DNA of 64,000 nucleotides from Allobrachymonas chironomi DSM 19884 (GCF_000374625.1 NZ_KB894765.1:434001-498000), one strand, 5' to 3'; counted from the first letter of the stretch, positions 54,217 to 62,796 are shown. Notes: generated from the sequence alone by a model not told the origin. Translations and numbers: made by a program.

Positions 54217-54257
54217 TATGCGTGATCTTGTTGTCACGTTTACGTAAACGTCAACCA
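54217..54257 (-). promoter_or_regulatory. MerR/LiuR-type operator-promoter ahead of the liu cluster
   Basis: ACGTTTACGTAAACGT (54236-54251) is a perfect 16-bp palindrome. On the minus strand TTGACG overlaps its upstream edge as a -35; 19 bp later comes AAGATC, a weak -10. A dyad inside an over-long 19-bp spacer is the hallmark of MerR-family activation, and LiuR, a MerR protein, is the known regulator of leucine degradation in beta/gammaproteobacteria. No regulator gene is in the window. Confidence 0.65.
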
Positions 54258-54275
54258 TAGATTCTAGCCAGCACC

Positions 54276-54322
54276 CTCTCTATTGGGAAACCCCTGATCG
54301 CACGATTCAGGGAAACTCCCAA
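54276..54322. repeat. Interrupted inverted repeat carrying two GGGAAAC blocks
   Basis: ATTGGG-AAAC-CCCTGA ... TCAGGG-AAACT-CCCAAT: the outer (ATTGGG/CCCAAT) and inner (CCCTGA/TCAGGG) arms pair, with the AAAC bulges opposed. It lies between the HAD stop and the liu promoter. It includes GGGAAACCCC at 54281-54290, like the dyads at 29027, 39253 and 43527. It could be an operator pair or a terminator of the HAD gene. Confidence 0.5.
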
Positions 54323-54328
54323 TACGCC

Positions 54329-55000
54329 TCAGCGCAACCAGTCGCTGATCTGCGACAGGCGGGTCACCACCGCAAAAGCCCCGGCCTGGCGCAGCGCCTC
54401 GGCTGTCACCACCGGATTGTCCGGACTGGCATAGCCTACCACCTGCGCTCCAGCCGCCGCCCCCGACTGCACGCCCGTGATGCTGTCCTCGATCACCAGG
54501 CAATCCCCCGCCGGCACCTGCAGCTGTTGCATGGCCGCCAGATAGATATCGGGATGCGGCTTGCTGCGGGCAAATTCATGGCCGCTGAAGATGCACTCCT
54601 GCCGAAACCAGCCGGTCAGTCCGGTCAGCGCCAGTTGCAGCGTAATCTTGTCACGATCCGCACCGGAGACACAGGCGATCTGCCCCTGCGTGTGGGTGTG
54701 CGCCAGCTGCACCAGCTCGGGCGCACCGGCCACCGGCTGCAAATGCGCGCGCAGGGCCACATCGCGCGCAGCCCAAAAGCCATGCAACCATTCGATGGTG
54801 AAAGGCTGGCCGGTTTCGCGCTCGATGCGCGCCGCTTCGTCACGCGTGGCCTTGCCGACGAAGATCTGCATGCACTCCTGCAGCGTCAGCTTCCAGCCGC
54901 GCTGCTCCAGCAGATCCCGCAATACGCCCATGGTCAGCGGCTCGCTGTCCACCAGCACGCCGTCGCAATCAAACAGTACGGCGGCAAAACGCTGCGTCAC
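54329..55000 (-). CDS. HAD-family hydrolase (phosphoglycolate/sugar-phosphatase-like)
   Basis: The 223-residue HAD subfamily IA protein has motif I AVLFDCDGVLVDSEP at the N-terminus, an alpha-helical cap (residues about 20-80), motif II ACVSGADRDK (near 112; Ser), motif III Lys in ARSKPHPDIYLAAM and motif IV VIEDSITGVQSG (near 175). Gene resembles YieH/Gph/beta-phosphoglucomutase-like phosphatases; substrate unknown. A GTG start overlaps the ychJ stop (GTGA) with GGAG seven bases upstream; the long upstream frame is a ychJ shadow. Confidence 0.87.
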   Translation of the reverse strand: MTQRFAAVLFDCDGVLVDSEPLTMGVLRDLLEQRGWKLTLQECMQIFVGKATRDEAARIERETGQPFTIEWLHGFWAARDVALRAHLQPVAGAPELVQLAHTHTQGQIACVSGADRDKITLQLALTGLTGWFRQECIFSGHEFARSKPHPDIYLAAMQQLQVPAGDCLVIEDSITGVQSGAAAGAQVVGYASPDNPVVTAEALRQAGAFAVVTRLSQISDWLR

Positions 55001-55434
55001 AGCTGCTCTCCGTCCACATAGATCCAGCGCGACATCTCGCCGTCTTCCAGCCGCACAAAGCGGCTGCGTTCGTGCATGCGCTCGGCACGGCCGTTGACGC
55101 GCCAGCGCGCGACAAACTCGACTTCGGCATGGCCGGGATCGATCAGCTGGTGGTCTTTCACCTCCAGCCCCAGCCACTGCACGCCCTGCTCAGGCTCCAG
55201 CATGTCGGGGCGCTTGTCCGGCTGCCAGGTTGCCAGCAGATAGGCGTTGCGGCCCAGCACAAAGGCGGTATAGCGCGATCGCATCAGGCTTTCGGCATCA
55301 GGAGCCGGCAGGTCCATGAAGTTCTCGATATAGCGGCCACAGCAGTCGGCGCCGGTCAGGGCTTGCTGCTTGGGAGACAGGCGACCGCAGGGGCATGGCG
55401 CCTGCAGCCAGTCGGTATTCTTGCGTTTGCTCAC
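54997..55434 (-). CDS. ychJ: YchJ family (UPF0225) SEC-C protein
   Basis: The 145-residue protein has an N-terminal zinc-binding cysteine cluster (APCPCGRLSPKQ ... DCCGRYI, about residues 12-35) and the YchJ domain MRSRYTAFVLGRNAYLLATWQPDKRP and VEFVARWRVNGRAERMHERSRFVRLEDG. Function is not established. It starts at GTG with a poor ribosome-binding site. Coupled to the HAD hydrolase. Confidence 0.87.
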   Translation of the reverse strand: MSKRKNTDWLQAPCPCGRLSPKQQALTGADCCGRYIENFMDLPAPDAESLMRSRYTAFVLGRNAYLLATWQPDKRPDMLEPEQGVQWLGLEVKDHQLIDPGHAEVEFVARWRVNGRAERMHERSRFVRLEDGEMSRWIYVDGEQL

Positions 55435-55588
55435 GGGTCAATCACTCGGTCATCAGATAGGGGGAATGGCCCCTATTCTGCCAGCCGGGCAGTTGCATTT
55501 TCACGCTACTGCTTACACCTTGCCGCTTGAAGCGCCGCAGAATATCAGCATCTGCAGATCATTACCACAGCAGTGAGAGGATTGCCTC

Positions 55589-56221
55589 ATGGATCAGAAC
55601 CAACACCCCGATTCCCCCGTGCCGCACAACCCGCAGGACGATGTCCAGTCCCTGCGTGACCGGGTGCGCCAGCTGGAAGAGGAACTGGCCCGCAACAAGG
55701 CCCAGGCCCAGACCGATGCCCGTCCGCAGTCAGCCGTGCCTCCGCAACAGACGCAACGCGAACAGCACGCCTTTGTACGCGACATGGTGACACGCATGAA
55801 CGAGGTGGATCGCACCGCCCTGCACGACTGGGCCGTGCGCCTGCTGCAGTTGCGTCAGTCCGGCGACACCATGCTGAACAAGGCCAGCCAGGCGCTGAGC
55901 GCCACCATCGGCAACAAGGCCGCCCTGCCCAGCATCAAGCTGCTGGCGCGCGAGGCCAAGGGCCGCGCCTGGGACCAACAGGGCACCGGTGGCCGCGTGG
56001 CCGTAGGTGCCGGCCTGCTCGTCGCCGTGATGATGGGGCCAGGTGTCCTGCTGGCAGGTACGGCAGGTGTGGCGGCCGGTTTCCCGCTGTGGCTGGTGTT
56101 CGGCAGTGGCGATGCCCTGCTGCACGCCGTGGTCGAGGCCACCAGTGGCCCGGACAACTCCAGCACGCCGGTGCATGTGCCGGTGACGGTGGTGGACTCG
56201 CAGGAGCAACCGCCGGTGTGA
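55589..56221 (+). CDS. Hypothetical protein with coiled coil and C-terminal membrane segment
   Basis: I do not recognise this 210-residue protein. A charged helix (DDVQSLRDRVRQLEEELARNKAQ, about residues 17-39) suggests a coiled coil. A central region (residues 60-110) follows, and then a Gly/Ala-rich hydrophobic stretch (GGRVAVGAGLLVAVMMGPGVLLAGTAGVAAGFPLWLVFG, about 133-171) that could form a membrane hairpin. GAGAGGA lies seven bases upstream of the ATG. It is alone between ychJ and the HNH gene and divergent from ychJ. Confidence 0.6.
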   Translation: MDQNQHPDSPVPHNPQDDVQSLRDRVRQLEEELARNKAQAQTDARPQSAVPPQQTQREQHAFVRDMVTRMNEVDRTALHDWAVRLLQLRQSGDTMLNKASQALSATIGNKAALPSIKLLAREAKGRAWDQQGTGGRVAVGAGLLVAVMMGPGVLLAGTAGVAAGFPLWLVFGSGDALLHAVVEATSGPDNSSTPVHVPVTVVDSQEQPPV

Positions 56222-56246
56222 TGACTGGCTGACAGGCCTTGAATGA

Positions 56247-56270
56247 CAATGCCCGCTGATGCGGGCATTG
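56247..56270. terminator. Hairpin between the hypothetical gene and the HNH gene
   Basis: CAATGCCCGC-TGAT-GCGGGCATTG, a 10-bp perfect stem between convergent genes. TTGCG on plus and TCATTC on minus give weak tails. Confidence 0.6.
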
Positions 56271-56283
56271 TTGCGACTCGTGC

Positions 56284-57087
56284 TTACTCAGCAATCAACA
56301 TCTGCTCACGATGCCGACGAATAAATGCCAGCTCTGGCTGAAAACGCTCGGGCAGTTCTATCTGCTTGTCTTCTATCGGCCAAAATGTTTGCCGCAGAAA
56401 CACGTCAGAAGTCTGACGCATCTGTTCAGACAGAAGGACCCTGCAATCGTCCGACAATGCAAACAGATACTGATCGAACGCCCGATCATGTAATGCGGAT
56501 AAGCACAAACCGTTTCCAGGATGCAAACGAATTTTGGCATCCTCGCGCCAGGGCACGATATGACTAGCAACCAAAAGTCGGGCATCAGAGATTCCTGTGA
56601 TACAGCAGCGGTTGCGATATCCACTGAGCACTGCTTGGCGAAAGAAGGACTGTTTACGCCGTTGTGCCACCAGGGCTAAACGCACTTCACCCGTAAAATC
56701 CTCACCCGCAGCGATATCCGCCGCCTCCTCTGGCACCTGAAGCCCTTGAGCGTCTCGCAGGGCAGCAAGATACGCTTCACATTGCCCTGCCAACAAATCC
56801 CAATTGCTGTGGAAGTCATCCCAGACTTTCTGCACCAGTTTGCCGGCATTGCCCAAGCCCGATACGCCTCGTGCCGCCATGGCAGGATCCAAGCTCGCAA
56901 AGTTGCAGCATTTCATGGCCAATGCGCTAGGCGTACGACCAATCCATGCCGCCAACTCCACTACCTTGGGGTTGTGCTGATGCAACTGGCCAAACGGCGT
57001 CTGACAATAGAAATAAAACGCTAGCTGTGTTTGCGCCTCAGTCCAATTGCCGCTATGAGGAAAGTCCATGGAGATAGAGTCGCCCAT
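56284..57087 (-). CDS. HNH endonuclease (HNH_2 type), possibly restriction-related
   Basis: The 267-residue protein has a C-terminal HNH nuclease domain: SHIVPWREDAKIRLHPGNGLCLSALHDRAFD with His176, Asn192 and His200, preceded by a CC pair (161-162) of which one is zinc-like. The N-terminal half (WTEAQTQLAFYFYCQTPFGQLH ... IGRTPSALAMKCCNFASLDP) looks helical and is found fused to this HNH in putative restriction enzymes. No methylase is adjacent. The gene is visibly AT-richer (about 51-53 % GC by eye) than its neighbours, suggesting recent acquisition. GGAG lies eight bases upstream. Confidence 0.8.
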   Translation of the reverse strand: MGDSISMDFPHSGNWTEAQTQLAFYFYCQTPFGQLHQHNPKVVELAAWIGRTPSALAMKCCNFASLDPAMAARGVSGLGNAGKLVQKVWDDFHSNWDLLAGQCEAYLAALRDAQGLQVPEEAADIAAGEDFTGEVRLALVAQRRKQSFFRQAVLSGYRNRCCITGISDARLLVASHIVPWREDAKIRLHPGNGLCLSALHDRAFDQYLFALSDDCRVLLSEQMRQTSDVFLRQTFWPIEDKQIELPERFQPELAFIRRHREQMLIAE

Positions 57088-57151
57088 TTTTCTCTGCTCC
57101 GATTAAAAGAGCGGCCACTCGCCGCCCTCATCCGATCAGCAAATCAGCCGC

Positions 57152-58279
57152 TTACAACGCCCGAGTAATAATGATCTTCTGCACGTCGCTAGTCCCCTCA
57201 TAGATCTGGCACACGCGCACGTCGCGGTAGATGCGCTCCACCGGAAAATCTGCCGTCACGCCATAGCCGCCCAAGGTCTGGATCGCCACGGAACAGACCT
57301 TTTCGGCGGTTTCGCTGGCAAACAGCTTGGCCATGGCGGCTTCCTTCAGGCAGGGTCTGCCGGCATCGCGCAGGCTGGCCGCATGCCAGATCAGCTGACG
57401 CGCCGCTTCCAGTTGCGTGGCACACTCGGCCAGGCGGAAAGCCACGGCCTGGTGGTTGATGATGGCGGTACCGAAAGCCTCGCGCTCCTTGGCGTACTGC
57501 ACGGCAAAATCCAGCGCGCTGCGTGCCATGCCCACGCTCTGCGAAGCGATGCCGATACGGCCGCCTTCCAGCGCGCTCAGGGCAATCTTGTAACCCTCAC
57601 CCTCCTCGCCGATCAGGTTCTCGGCCGGAATGCGGCAGTTGTCGAACAGGATCTGCGCGGTATCGCTGCTGTGCTGACCCAGCTTGTGCTCCAGACTGGC
57701 CACTTTCCAGCCCGGGTTGTCGGTACCCACCATGAAGGCGCTCAGACCTTTCTTGCCGGCAGCCTTGTCGGTCACGGCAATCACCACCGCGGCCTGACCA
57801 TACTTGCCGCTGGTGATGAACTGCTTGGTGCCGTTGATCACGTACTCGTTGCCTTCCTTCACCGCCGTGGTGCGGATGGCAGAAGCGTCGGAGCCGACAT
57901 GCGGCTCGGTCAGGCAGAACGCGCCAAGAATATCGCCACGCGCCGCCGGCACCAGCCACTGCTGCTTCTGCTGCTCATTGCCGTACTTCATCAGGATCGC
58001 GTTGTACGGGCAATTGGTCACGCTGATGGCCGTGCTGGTGCCGCCGTCACCAGCTGCAATCTCTTCCAGCACCAGTGCCAGCGTCACGTAATCCAGACCG
58101 GCACCGCCGTATTCTTCCGGCACGCAAATGCCATAGGCACCCAACTCGGCCAGGCCCTTGTGCGCCTCCCTGGGAAAAGTGTGTTCCCGATCCCACTGGG
58201 CAGCATGGGGCCACAGTTGTTCTTGTGCAAAAGCGCGAACGGCATCGCGCACCATTTCCTGATCCTGGGTCAGCAGCAT
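57152..58279 (-). CDS. Acyl-CoA dehydrogenase
   Basis: The 375-residue FAD enzyme catalyses the first oxidation of acyl-CoA. It shows the family blocks GAFCLTEPHVGSDASAIRTTA (near residue 118), KQFITSGKYGQAAVVIAVTD, and the C-terminal GGYGVTADFPVERIYRDVRVCQIYEGTSDVQKIIITRAL, which holds the catalytic Glu in YEGTSDVQ (as in short-chain dehydrogenases). Substrate is probably short- or medium-chain. AAGGAG precedes the ATG. It is last in the aceK-thiolase-SDR-ACAD run. Confidence 0.93.
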   Translation of the reverse strand: MLLTQDQEMVRDAVRAFAQEQLWPHAAQWDREHTFPREAHKGLAELGAYGICVPEEYGGAGLDYVTLALVLEEIAAGDGGTSTAISVTNCPYNAILMKYGNEQQKQQWLVPAARGDILGAFCLTEPHVGSDASAIRTTAVKEGNEYVINGTKQFITSGKYGQAAVVIAVTDKAAGKKGLSAFMVGTDNPGWKVASLEHKLGQHSSDTAQILFDNCRIPAENLIGEEGEGYKIALSALEGGRIGIASQSVGMARSALDFAVQYAKEREAFGTAIINHQAVAFRLAECATQLEAARQLIWHAASLRDAGRPCLKEAAMAKLFASETAEKVCSVAIQTLGGYGVTADFPVERIYRDVRVCQIYEGTSDVQKIIITRAL

Positions 58280-58330
58280 GGCTTACTCCTTGTCTGTTCT
58301 TGAAAATCGCCGCATGTCGGCTGGCGCAAG

Positions 58331-59005
58331 CTACCAGTCCAGCGGCTCGCCATCGTATTGGAGGAAGCTGCCATTGGCCGGTCCACTCGCCAGCAGCTGG
58401 CGCATGCCGCGCACGCTGTCTTCGACCCTCACCGGCGCCTCGGCACCGCCCATGTCGGTCTGCGCCCAGCCCGGATGCAGCAGCACCATGGTGGCACGCG
58501 GGTAATCAAAGCGGGCCGATGCCACGGCCATGTTGAGTGCCGACTTGCTGACGCGATACAGCCAGCTGCCGCTGCTGTCAGCAGCGGCAATGCTGCCACG
58601 GATGCTGGAGACAAAGGCGAAAATCCCGCCCTGTCCGCCACACCCCTCTTCCACCAGCGGAGCCACCTGCGGAATCACCTGCATCGCTCCAAGCACATTG
58701 GCGTGCATCACCTGGTCAAAATCCTGTTGCGTAGGCGGGCTCAGGGCATCGCCACGCGCAGGCACGCCAGCCACGTGAACCGCCAGATCCAGCGCCACAC
58801 CATCGAGCTGCCAGCTCAGGCCGCTGACACTGGCCGGATCGGCTACATCCACGCGCAGGGCCCGGCTCACACCCAGCTCTGTCAGCCGGGCCAGCCCGGC
58901 GTCATCGCGCGCGGTGGCAATCACCTGATCGCCATTCGCCACATATTGACGCGCCATCTCGTAACCAAGACCACGCGAAGCGCCTATCAGCAGCACCTGA
59001 GCCAT
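58331..59005 (-). CDS. Short-chain dehydrogenase/reductase (SDR)
   Basis: The 224-residue Rossmann oxidoreductase has the cofactor motif LLIGASRGLGYEMARQY at the N-terminus and ADxxDVADP-like DVADPASVSG. The active-site Ser lies in FVSSIRGSIA, and Tyr-x3-Lys is YRVSK (near residue 147). Such CsgA-like SDRs are often NADP-linked; the substrate is unknown. AAGGGAG precedes the ATG. 51 bp separate it from the dehydrogenase gene. Confidence 0.88.
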   Translation of the reverse strand: MAQVLLIGASRGLGYEMARQYVANGDQVIATARDDAGLARLTELGVSRALRVDVADPASVSGLSWQLDGVALDLAVHVAGVPARGDALSPPTQQDFDQVMHANVLGAMQVIPQVAPLVEEGCGGQGGIFAFVSSIRGSIAAADSSGSWLYRVSKSALNMAVASARFDYPRATMVLLHPGWAQTDMGGAEAPVRVEDSVRGMRQLLASGPANGSFLQYDGEPLDW

Positions 59006-59062
59006 GCCATCTCCCTTATGGAACAGGGCGCTGCCAGACGGCAGCCGCCCTGTTGTCTGGTC

Positions 59063-60244
59063 TTACACCAGTTCGATACACATGGAAGTGCCTTCGCCAC
59101 CGCCGATACACAGCGTGGCCAGGCCCTTCTTCAGACCGCGCGCCTTCAGCGCGTGAATCAGCGTGACCACGATACGGGCACCGGAAGCGCCGATCGGGTG
59201 GCCCAGTGCACAGGCACCGCCGTTCACGTTGACCTTGTCATGCGGCACGTTCAGCTCGGCCATCAGCGCCATCGGCACCACGGCAAAGGCTTCGTTCACT
59301 TCCCACAGGTCCACGTCCTCGACCTTCCAGCCGGCCTTGTCCAGCGCCTTTTTGGTGGAACCGACCGGAGCGGTGGTGAACCAGTTGGGCTCCTGCGCGA
59401 AGGCGGCATGGCTGACGATGCGCGCCAGCGGCGTGCAACCCAGCTCTTTGGCCTTGGATTCGGTCATCAGCACCACGGCAGCAGCGCCGTCGTTGATGCT
59501 GGAAGAAGCGGCGGCGGTAATCGTGCCGTCCTTCTTGAAGGCGGGGCGCAGCGTCGGGATCTTGTCGATCTTGATTTTGCCCGGGCCTTCGTCGGTATCG
59601 ATCACGCGCTCACCCTTGCGGTCAGCCACGGTCACCGGCACGATTTCGTCCTTGAAGGAACCGGCGGCGATGGCATCCTGAGCGCGCTGCACGCTGGCCA
59701 TGGCGAAGGCATCCTGCTGCTCACGCGTGAAGTTGTACTTCTCGGCACACTCTTCACCAAAGGTGCCCATGCTGCGGCCTTCCTCGTAGGCATCTTCCAG
59801 GCCGTCCAGCATCATGTGGTCATACACCTTGTCGTGACCGATGCGGTAGCCGCCACGTGCCTTCTTCAGCAGATAGGGAGCGTTGGTCATGCTTTCCATG
59901 CCACCGGCCACCAGGATATCGGCGCTGCCGGCCTTGATGGTATCGGCTGCCATCATGATGGTCTGCATGGCAGAACCACAGACCTTGTGCACCGTCACGG
60001 CTGCGGCAGACTTGGGCAATCCGGCCTTCAGCGTGGCCTGGCGCGCCGGAGCCTGACCCTGGCCGGCCATCAGCACGTTGCCAAAGTAGACCTGCTCGAC
60101 CTGCTCGGGCTTCAGGCCAGCCTGCTCGACGGCCGCCTTGATCGCCACGGCACCCAGATCGCTGGCAGACAGATTGGCAAAGTCGCTCTGGAACGAGCCC
60201 ATGGGGGTACGCTTGGCAGCGACGATAACGATGGATTCAGCCAT
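59063..60244 (-). CDS. Acetyl-CoA C-acetyltransferase (thiolase)
   Basis: The 393-residue thiolase II condenses or cleaves acetoacetyl-CoA and 3-ketoacyl-CoA. The nucleophilic Cys is in TVHKVCGSAMQTIMMAA (near residue 89), the GHP His in GGACALGHPIGASGARI (near 349) and the second Cys in LCIGGGEGTSMCIEL (near 380). It starts just 5 bp after the aceK stop with its AGGAG inside the aceK end, so it is strongly coupled to aceK. Probably used in beta-oxidation or ketone-body metabolism; also able to start PHB synthesis. Confidence 0.95.
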   Translation of the reverse strand: MAESIVIVAAKRTPMGSFQSDFANLSASDLGAVAIKAAVEQAGLKPEQVEQVYFGNVLMAGQGQAPARQATLKAGLPKSAAAVTVHKVCGSAMQTIMMAADTIKAGSADILVAGGMESMTNAPYLLKKARGGYRIGHDKVYDHMMLDGLEDAYEEGRSMGTFGEECAEKYNFTREQQDAFAMASVQRAQDAIAAGSFKDEIVPVTVADRKGERVIDTDEGPGKIKIDKIPTLRPAFKKDGTITAAASSSINDGAAAVVLMTESKAKELGCTPLARIVSHAAFAQEPNWFTTAPVGSTKKALDKAGWKVEDVDLWEVNEAFAVVPMALMAELNVPHDKVNVNGGACALGHPIGASGARIVVTLIHALKARGLKKGLATLCIGGGEGTSMCIELV

Positions 60245-60249
60245 GTGGA

Positions 60250-62070
60250 TTACTCCTGTAATGTCGGCAGGTCCTGCTGGCGGGAAAACCGCCGATCCTG
60301 CTCATAGGGAAATACATCCAGCACTTCACCACGCTGGATGCGCTCTTTGTGCGCCTGCCAGAACTGGGAGTCCAGCAGGTCGCCGTGGTATTTCATGAAG
60401 ACTTCGCGCACGGCATCGTTGCCAAGCAGAAAGGGACCGAAGGTCTCGGGGAACACATCCTTGGGGCCGACGTGGTACCAGATCTCGCCCGACATCTCGT
60501 CTTCCTCATTGCGCGGGGCCGGTACCTTGCGGAAATTGCAGTCCGTGATGTATTCGATTTCATCGTAGTCGTAAAACACGACTTTTCCGTGACGCGTAAC
60601 ACCAAAGTTCTTCCACAACATGTCGCCGGGGAAGATGTTGGCCGCCACCAGATCCTTGATGGCATTGCCGTATTCGATCACGGCATGCTCCATCTGGTGC
60701 CGCGCCTTGGGGCTGTCCAGGCCGGAATCGAAGGATTCCTGCAGATAGATGTTGAGCGGCACCATGCGGCGCTCGATGTAGACGTGCTTGAGGATCACTT
60801 CTTGCTGGCCGTCCCCATCGCGGTCGGAAATCTCGATCTGGCTGGGCGCGAACTTCTGGATTTCCTCGATCAGCTCGTCCTCGAAACGGTCACGCGAGAA
60901 CGCCACCAGGCTGTACTCCATGGTATCGGCCATGCGGCCCACGCGATCGTGGTCGCGCACCAGCTTGTACTTTTCCTTGATCAGCTCGCGTGAGGTGTCC
61001 TTCTGCGGCGGGTAGTAGTCCTTGATGACCTTGAACACATACGGGAAGGACGGCAGGTCGAACACCAGCATCACCATGCCCTTGATACCGGGGGCGATGC
61101 GGAACTTGTCGGTGCTGTGCAGCAGGTGGAACAGGAAGTCGCGGTAGAACAACGTCTTGCCCTGCTTGGCCAGGCCCAGCGCGTTGTAGATCTCGGCGCG
61201 CGGCAGGCGCGGCATCAGGCTGCGCAGGAAGTGCACATAGGCCGACGGCACCTCCATGTCCACCATGAAGTAGGCCCGCGCAAAGCTGAACAGCGACTGC
61301 ATGTCGTTCTCGCCAAACAGAGCGGCATCGATGAACAGCTTGTTCTGCTCGTTGAACAGGATCGGCAGCGAGAACGGCACCTCGCGGAAACTGTTGACGA
61401 TCTTGCCCACCACGTAGGCACCCTTGTTGCGGAAGAACAGGTTGGACAGGACCTGGATCTGGAAGTTGGAGCGCAGCCGCCCTTCGCCGATCTGCGCCAT
61501 CATCAGGGGTTCGATGCGGGCAATATCACGCTCCAGGTCATCGAACTGGGCGTGCAGGCCGTAGTCGTTGATCATGGTGGTGAGCGTGGCTCGCAGCTCG
61601 CCGGCGTCCTTGGGATAGTAGGCGCGGTACGAGGTGACCTTGATGTCGGGCTGGCACTCGATGTACTCGGTACTGATGGCCGGCAGCACGAACACGAAGT
61701 CGTTGTGGAAGTAGCTGCGGTGCAGGATCTTGGTGGTGACCGAGTTGAAGAAGGTCTCGGCCAGCTCGGGCTGGTGGTGGTTGACCAGCAGCCCGATGTA
61801 GATCAGCTTGGCCTGCAGCCAGACATCCATGGGCACCTGGTGGGCATGGAACTCGCGCTCCAGTCGCAACACGCATTCGCGCACGCGCATGTCATAGAAG
61901 GCAATGCGCTCACGCTGGGCGCGCTGCTGGCCGTGCCAGTCCTGAATCTCGAAACGCTGCTTGGCGCGCGAGGATTCGGCACGGAACAGACGGTAGTGGC
62001 GATCAAAGCCGTCGATCATGGCCTGAGCGATGTCGGCGGCTTCCGGGGCGTCAATTTTCTGCGGGATCAT
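60250..62070 (-). CDS. aceK: AceK, isocitrate dehydrogenase kinase/phosphatase
   Basis: The 606-residue bifunctional enzyme phosphorylates and dephosphorylates isocitrate dehydrogenase to divert isocitrate to the glyoxylate bypass. The ATP loop is IAPGIKGMVMLVFDLPSFPYVFKVIKD (near residue 325), followed by LVRDHDRVGRMADTMEYS. The catalytic Asp region is DYDEIEYITDCNFRKVP (near 500). Length matches E. coli AceK (578) with a slightly longer N-terminus. No aceA or aceB is near. It leads the thiolase-SDR-ACAD run, coupling carbon routing to fatty-acid use. Confidence 0.96.
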   Translation of the reverse strand: MIPQKIDAPEAADIAQAMIDGFDRHYRLFRAESSRAKQRFEIQDWHGQQRAQRERIAFYDMRVRECVLRLEREFHAHQVPMDVWLQAKLIYIGLLVNHHQPELAETFFNSVTTKILHRSYFHNDFVFVLPAISTEYIECQPDIKVTSYRAYYPKDAGELRATLTTMINDYGLHAQFDDLERDIARIEPLMMAQIGEGRLRSNFQIQVLSNLFFRNKGAYVVGKIVNSFREVPFSLPILFNEQNKLFIDAALFGENDMQSLFSFARAYFMVDMEVPSAYVHFLRSLMPRLPRAEIYNALGLAKQGKTLFYRDFLFHLLHSTDKFRIAPGIKGMVMLVFDLPSFPYVFKVIKDYYPPQKDTSRELIKEKYKLVRDHDRVGRMADTMEYSLVAFSRDRFEDELIEEIQKFAPSQIEISDRDGDGQQEVILKHVYIERRMVPLNIYLQESFDSGLDSPKARHQMEHAVIEYGNAIKDLVAANIFPGDMLWKNFGVTRHGKVVFYDYDEIEYITDCNFRKVPAPRNEEDEMSGEIWYHVGPKDVFPETFGPFLLGNDAVREVFMKYHGDLLDSQFWQAHKERIQRGEVLDVFPYEQDRRFSRQQDLPTLQE

Positions 62071-62115
62071 GCTGTCTCCGGATGTCCTGCGGTTGTTGTG
62101 GGGTTCAACCTGCCA

Positions 62116-62796
62116 TTATCCGCAGTATTTCTGTTCCCAGTGTTCGAGTGCTGCCAGATAGGCTTCTTTCATGTCGCCAGCACCGCCGGCAGACATGCGC
62201 ATGTCGTGAATCAGGCCATCGCTGATGCCGTAGACCCAGCCATGCAGCGTCAGGTCCTGGCCGCGCGCCCAGGCATCGGTAACCACCGTGGTCTGCGCCA
62301 CCTTGATCACCTGCTCGATGGTGTTGAGCTCGCACAGGCCATCAAGCTGACGCTCTGCAGATACGCGCTCCATGCGGCGGATATGGCGATCGTAGACATC
62401 GCGCACGTGGCGGATCCAGTTGTCCGCCAGGCCGACGCGCTGCTCGTACAGCGCCGCAGCCACGCCACCACAACCGTAGTGGCCCACCACCAGCACATGC
62501 TTGACCTTGAGCTGGTCCACCGCGTACTGCAGGGTAGACAGACAGTTCAGATCCGTCGGCACCACCACGTTGGCCACGTTGCGATGCACGAACACCTCTC
62601 CCGGATCCAGACCGGTGATCTGGTTGGCCGGCACGCGGCTGTCGGAACAGCCAATCCACATGTATTCGGGATTCTGCTGTGCCAGCAGGCGCGAGAAAAA
62701 GCCGGGGTTCCTGACAACCTTTTGCGCGGCCCAGCGGCGGTTGCTCTCGAACAGGTTTTGCAGGGTGTCGACTGTCTTCTTTTCCGGTTCTGTCAT
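62116..62796 (-). CDS. can: Beta-class carbonic anhydrase
   Basis: The 226-residue zinc enzyme interconverts CO2 and bicarbonate. Zinc ligands are Cys in MWIGCSDSRVPANQI (near residue 50; with the catalytic Asp-Arg dyad) and His-x2-Cys in VLVVGHYGCGGVAAAL (near 107). LDPGEVFVHRNVANVV is also diagnostic. It supplies bicarbonate for the biotin carboxylase nearby, among other needs. It follows the IVD terminator by 22 bp. Confidence 0.97.
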   Translation of the reverse strand: MTEPEKKTVDTLQNLFESNRRWAAQKVVRNPGFFSRLLAQQNPEYMWIGCSDSRVPANQITGLDPGEVFVHRNVANVVVPTDLNCLSTLQYAVDQLKVKHVLVVGHYGCGGVAAALYEQRVGLADNWIRHVRDVYDRHIRRMERVSAERQLDGLCELNTIEQVIKVAQTTVVTDAWARGQDLTLHGWVYGISDGLIHDMRMSAGGAGDMKEAYLAALEHWEQKYCG

